Below, in pieces: positions 31,947-34,089 of a stretch of 34,089 nucleotides of DNA. The notes under the pieces are model-generated. The model saw nothing but the letters and a program-made list of their open reading frames with translations, was not told the DNA's origin and did not search any database. Position 1 is the first letter of the stretch, and the number at the start of each line of letters is the position of its first letter. The position numbers and the translations under genes are program-made. Origin of the DNA: Psychrobacillus faecigallinarum (GTDB lineage: Bacteria; Bacillota; Bacilli; Bacillales_A; Planococcaceae); assembly GCF_014836595.1 (NCBI RefSeq), contig NZ_JACSQO010000010.1, positions 70,682-104,770 of the forward strand, read 5' to 3'.

Positions 31947-33401
31947 TTAATATGGTAGGTTTCTTTGACCGTAGTTCACTGAAATCCATTTTAATGTTGT
32001 AAATTCATCTAAGCTCCATTGGCCATTTAAGCGACCTAAGCCAGATTGCTTTTCACCACCGAAGGCTACAATCGGTTCATCATTAATCGTTAAATCATTA
32101 ACATGAATCATCCCTGTGTGTACCTTCTTAGCCATTTCCACTCCTCGTTCTAGATTAGATGTATGAATAGCTCCACTTAGTCCAAAACGAGTATTGTTAG
32201 CAATATCAATTGCCTCTTCTTCTGTATCAAAAGGAATAACACATACTACTGGTCCGAAAAGCTCTTCCTGAGAAACACTCATGTCAGTCGTAACATCTGT
32301 TAAAATGGTTGGCTCTAGCAATCTTCCAGTAACATTCCCTTTAAGGTAAGGTGTAGCACCTTCTTCAATCCCTTTTTCGATCAAGGCTTGCAGGGTTTGG
32401 GCTTGGCGATCATTGATAACTGGCCCAATGATTGTTTCAGGATTTAATGGATCACCGACTTTAAGAGAAGAAACCTTTTGTGCATATTTTTCAATGAACT
32501 CTTTATAAATAGATCGTTGAACAAGAATTCTATTTGCTGACATACAAATTTGTCCTTGATGGGTAAATCTACTGAAAGTAGCAGCATTCACAGCATACTC
32601 GAGGTCAGCATCCTCTAAAATAATAAAAGCACTGTTGCCGCCTAGCTCAAGTAATGGCTTTTTGAAGTTTTTAATAGCTACCTGACCAATATAGCTTCCT
32701 ACTTGTGTAGATCCAGTGAAGGAGATAATTCTTGGAATTGGGTGCTCCACAAATGCATCGCCAATTTCTTTGATATCTGTAACAACGACATTTATTAATC
32801 CTTTCGGTACTCCTGCTTCTTCAAAGATTTTTCCGATTAGCGTTCCGCCCATAATAGGTGTGTCATCATGAGGTTTTAATACGACACCATTTCCAGCTCC
32901 TAGTGCAGGTGCAACAGATTTCATCGATAAGAAGAATGGGAAGTTAAATGGGCTAATAACTCCTACAACGCCTGCAGGAATTCGGTATAGTCTATTTTCC
33001 ACGTCATCTATTGTAGAAGGTAGAATTTTCCCTTCCATTCTTAATGGGAAGGTAGCTGCCTCTTTAATGATGTTTTTAACAAGACCAATTTCGAATGCTG
33101 CCTTCAGTCTAGTACCACCTAATTCTTCCATAATAATAGAGGTGATTTCTTCCTCATGCTCTTCCATATATTTTACTGCATTTTCTAAGATATCACGTTT
33201 TTTATAAGGATTTACTTTGTCCCATTCTAGCTTCGCTGCATGTGCAGCCTTATATGCTAAATCTATATCTTCTACATTTGCTAGCTTGTATGTATTAATA
33301 GGCTTGTCATTGTAAGGGTTTGTATTATTTAACACGAGACTACTGTTTCCGTCTCTCCATTCACCAGCGATAAATTGTTTGCCTAACATTTCTAAGTTCA
33401 T
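31947..33401 (-). CDS. yfmT: aldehyde dehydrogenase (YfmT-like, benzaldehyde/vanillin type)
   Basis: A 484-residue NAD(P)-dependent enzyme that oxidises aldehydes to carboxylic acids in the cytosol. The active site is readable: PFNFP (151-155) with the oxyanion Asn, FTGST (228-232) in the cofactor site, general base Glu252 in LLELGGNS, catalytic Cys286 in HQGQICMSAN, and EELFGPV near residue 385. Length and overall pattern fit the benzaldehyde/vanillin dehydrogenase branch that includes B. subtilis YfmT, whose gene also neighbours yfmS. ATG at 33401 follows GGAGG by 8 bases. The 229 bases upstream hold no convincing promoter. Confidence 0.92.
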   Translation of the reverse strand: MNLEMLGKQFIAGEWRDGNSSLVLNNTNPYNDKPINTYKLANVEDIDLAYKAAHAAKLEWDKVNPYKKRDILENAVKYMEEHEEEITSIIMEELGGTRLKAAFEIGLVKNIIKEAATFPLRMEGKILPSTIDDVENRLYRIPAGVVGVISPFNFPFFLSMKSVAPALGAGNGVVLKPHDDTPIMGGTLIGKIFEEAGVPKGLINVVVTDIKEIGDAFVEHPIPRIISFTGSTQVGSYIGQVAIKNFKKPLLELGGNSAFIILEDADLEYAVNAATFSRFTHQGQICMSANRILVQRSIYKEFIEKYAQKVSSLKVGDPLNPETIIGPVINDRQAQTLQALIEKGIEEGATPYLKGNVTGRLLEPTILTDVTTDMSVSQEELFGPVVCVIPFDTEEEAIDIANNTRFGLSGAIHTSNLERGVEMAKKVHTGMIHVNDLTINDEPIVAFGGEKQSGLGRLNGQWSLDEFTTLKWISVNYGQRNLPY

Positions 33402-33656
33402 CTTTTTAACCTCCAGGATATTATTCTTATTAACTCTTTGATTATCGTCAGGATTAGTAAAATCTTTACTGAAATAGAAATGTATTGTGAATAATTTATC
33501 TAATAGTTACTGAAAAGTTTTAAAAATAGTCCCATACACCCATTCGATTCTTTCAGACAAACAAACATTATTACCTAATCTAATATATAAGAATAGCGCA
33601 AGAGTTATATCTGAGTTACTAAGAACTATTAATATAGATGGCTGATTTTCGCTTTA

Positions 33657-33756
33657 GGCGGTCGCTTTCCGTGGGGTGAGCGATAAGCCATCACCGTCGC
33701 TTACGCGTCGTTTGTGATGTCTTATCTGTCTCACTCATCCCACTGGAGTCGCCGCC
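33657..33756. repeat. REP-like long hairpin element, copy 1
   Basis: A roughly 100-base imperfect inverted repeat. GGCGG pairs with CCGCC at the ends, GTGGGGTGAG with CTCACTCATCCCAC, GATAAG with CTTATC, and CATCAC with GTGATG around a GC-rich apex. The GC content is far above the flanks. Elements with a CGCTTTCCGTGGGG core are common between genes in Bacillaceae; I take this as one of them. Confidence 0.8.
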
Positions 33757-33887
33757 TGACGCTTCAATCACAGGTGGAGGATGAATTAGATAAGTTAGAA
33801 TGAAAAAAATTATACCGTTATATTTAGCTATTAAATCGAATTAATTTACACTTAAATTTTGAATATAGATGGTAGATTTCCGCTCTA

Positions 33888-33987
33888 GGCGGTCGCTTTC
33901 CGTGGGGTGCGCGATAAGTCATCACCGCCGCTTGCGCGTCGTTTGTGATGTCTCATCTGTCTCACTCATCCCACTGGAGTCGCCGCC
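33888..33987. repeat. REP-like long hairpin element, copy 2
   Basis: Second copy, exactly 231 bases after the first. Differences include GTGCGCGATAAG for GTGAGCGATAAG; some changes weaken pairing while the outer GGCGG/CCGCC stem is kept. Confidence 0.8.
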
Positions 33988-34089
33988 TGTCGCTTCAATC
34001 ACAGGTGGAGGGTGAATTAGATAAGTTAGAATGAAAAAAATTATACCGTTATATTTAGCTATTAAATCGAATTAATTTACACTTAAATT

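Larger units (their letters stand above)
33631..34089. repeat. 231-bp tandem repeat, running off the window end
   Basis: A unit starting with AATATAGATGG at 33631 begins again at 33862 and is still continuing at the last base, so two copies (the second missing 3 bases or followed by more) are seen with an exact 231-base period. The last 90 bases of each unit (AT-rich) are nearly identical, while the hairpin part shows several substitutions. No coding frame is supported in it. Confidence 0.92.

Overview
The window is an AT-rich piece of a low-GC Gram-positive chromosome. Strong GGAGG-type ribosome sites, frequent TTG/GTG starts, an aldehyde dehydrogenase/soluble chemoreceptor pair like Bacillus yfmT-yfmS, DUF3885- and DUF3953-type proteins and a B. 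subtilis YpcP-like exonuclease all point to Bacillales. The intergenic repeats suggest the Planococcaceae/Caryophanaceae side (Psychrobacillus, Lysinibacillus or Sporosarcina-like). That placement is inference, not a search result.

Layout. Positions 1-5550 hold housekeeping and accessory genes: a STAS protein, a tiny membrane protein without a normal start codon, an Eis-type acetyltransferase, a C39-like papain-fold protein, a 5'-3' exonuclease and a FAD-dependent oxidoreductase. Positions 5579-17795 are one long minus-strand exopolysaccharide (EPS) locus. Read right to left it encodes a priming sugar-phosphate transferase, a Wzz-like chain-length protein, a tyrosine kinase, a glycosyltransferase, a Wzy-like polymerase, a MurJ/Wzx-like flippase, a CelD-type acyltransferase, a second glycosyltransferase, a 26-codon ORF, a second divergent CelD-type protein, a short GNAT and a polysaccharide deacetylase. 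Together these form a complete Wzx/Wzy-type pathway whose tail is rich in acyl-modifying enzymes. About 460 bases of leader, with a hairpin terminator, lie upstream.

Positions 18258-21061 carry an MgtC-like membrane protein, a VOC protein, TrmO, a GNAT and a striking tandem repeat with 13 copies of TATGACCG. Positions 21062-26608 carry an RND efflux pump, a secreted protein and an ECF sigma/anti-sigma pair. Positions 26782-30709 form a small-gene accessory island: a zinc-knuckle protein, three tandem WGR-like paralogues, and DUF3953-, DUF3885- and unknown proteins. The last three are flanked by inverted 30-bp repeats. Positions 31089-33401 are yfmT-yfmS. The window ends in a 231-bp tandem repeat made of long hairpin (REP-like) elements.

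The most unusual signals are: (1) three genes whose reading frame and ribosome site demand ATT, CTG or ATA initiation, two of them in the EPS locus; (2) the helically phased TATGACCG ladders; (3) a pair of CelD-type proteins sharing an uncharacterised C-terminal module, one with an apparently eroded catalytic core; (4) the WGR-like triplet. No CRISPR array, rRNA, tRNA, intact transposase or prophage was found.
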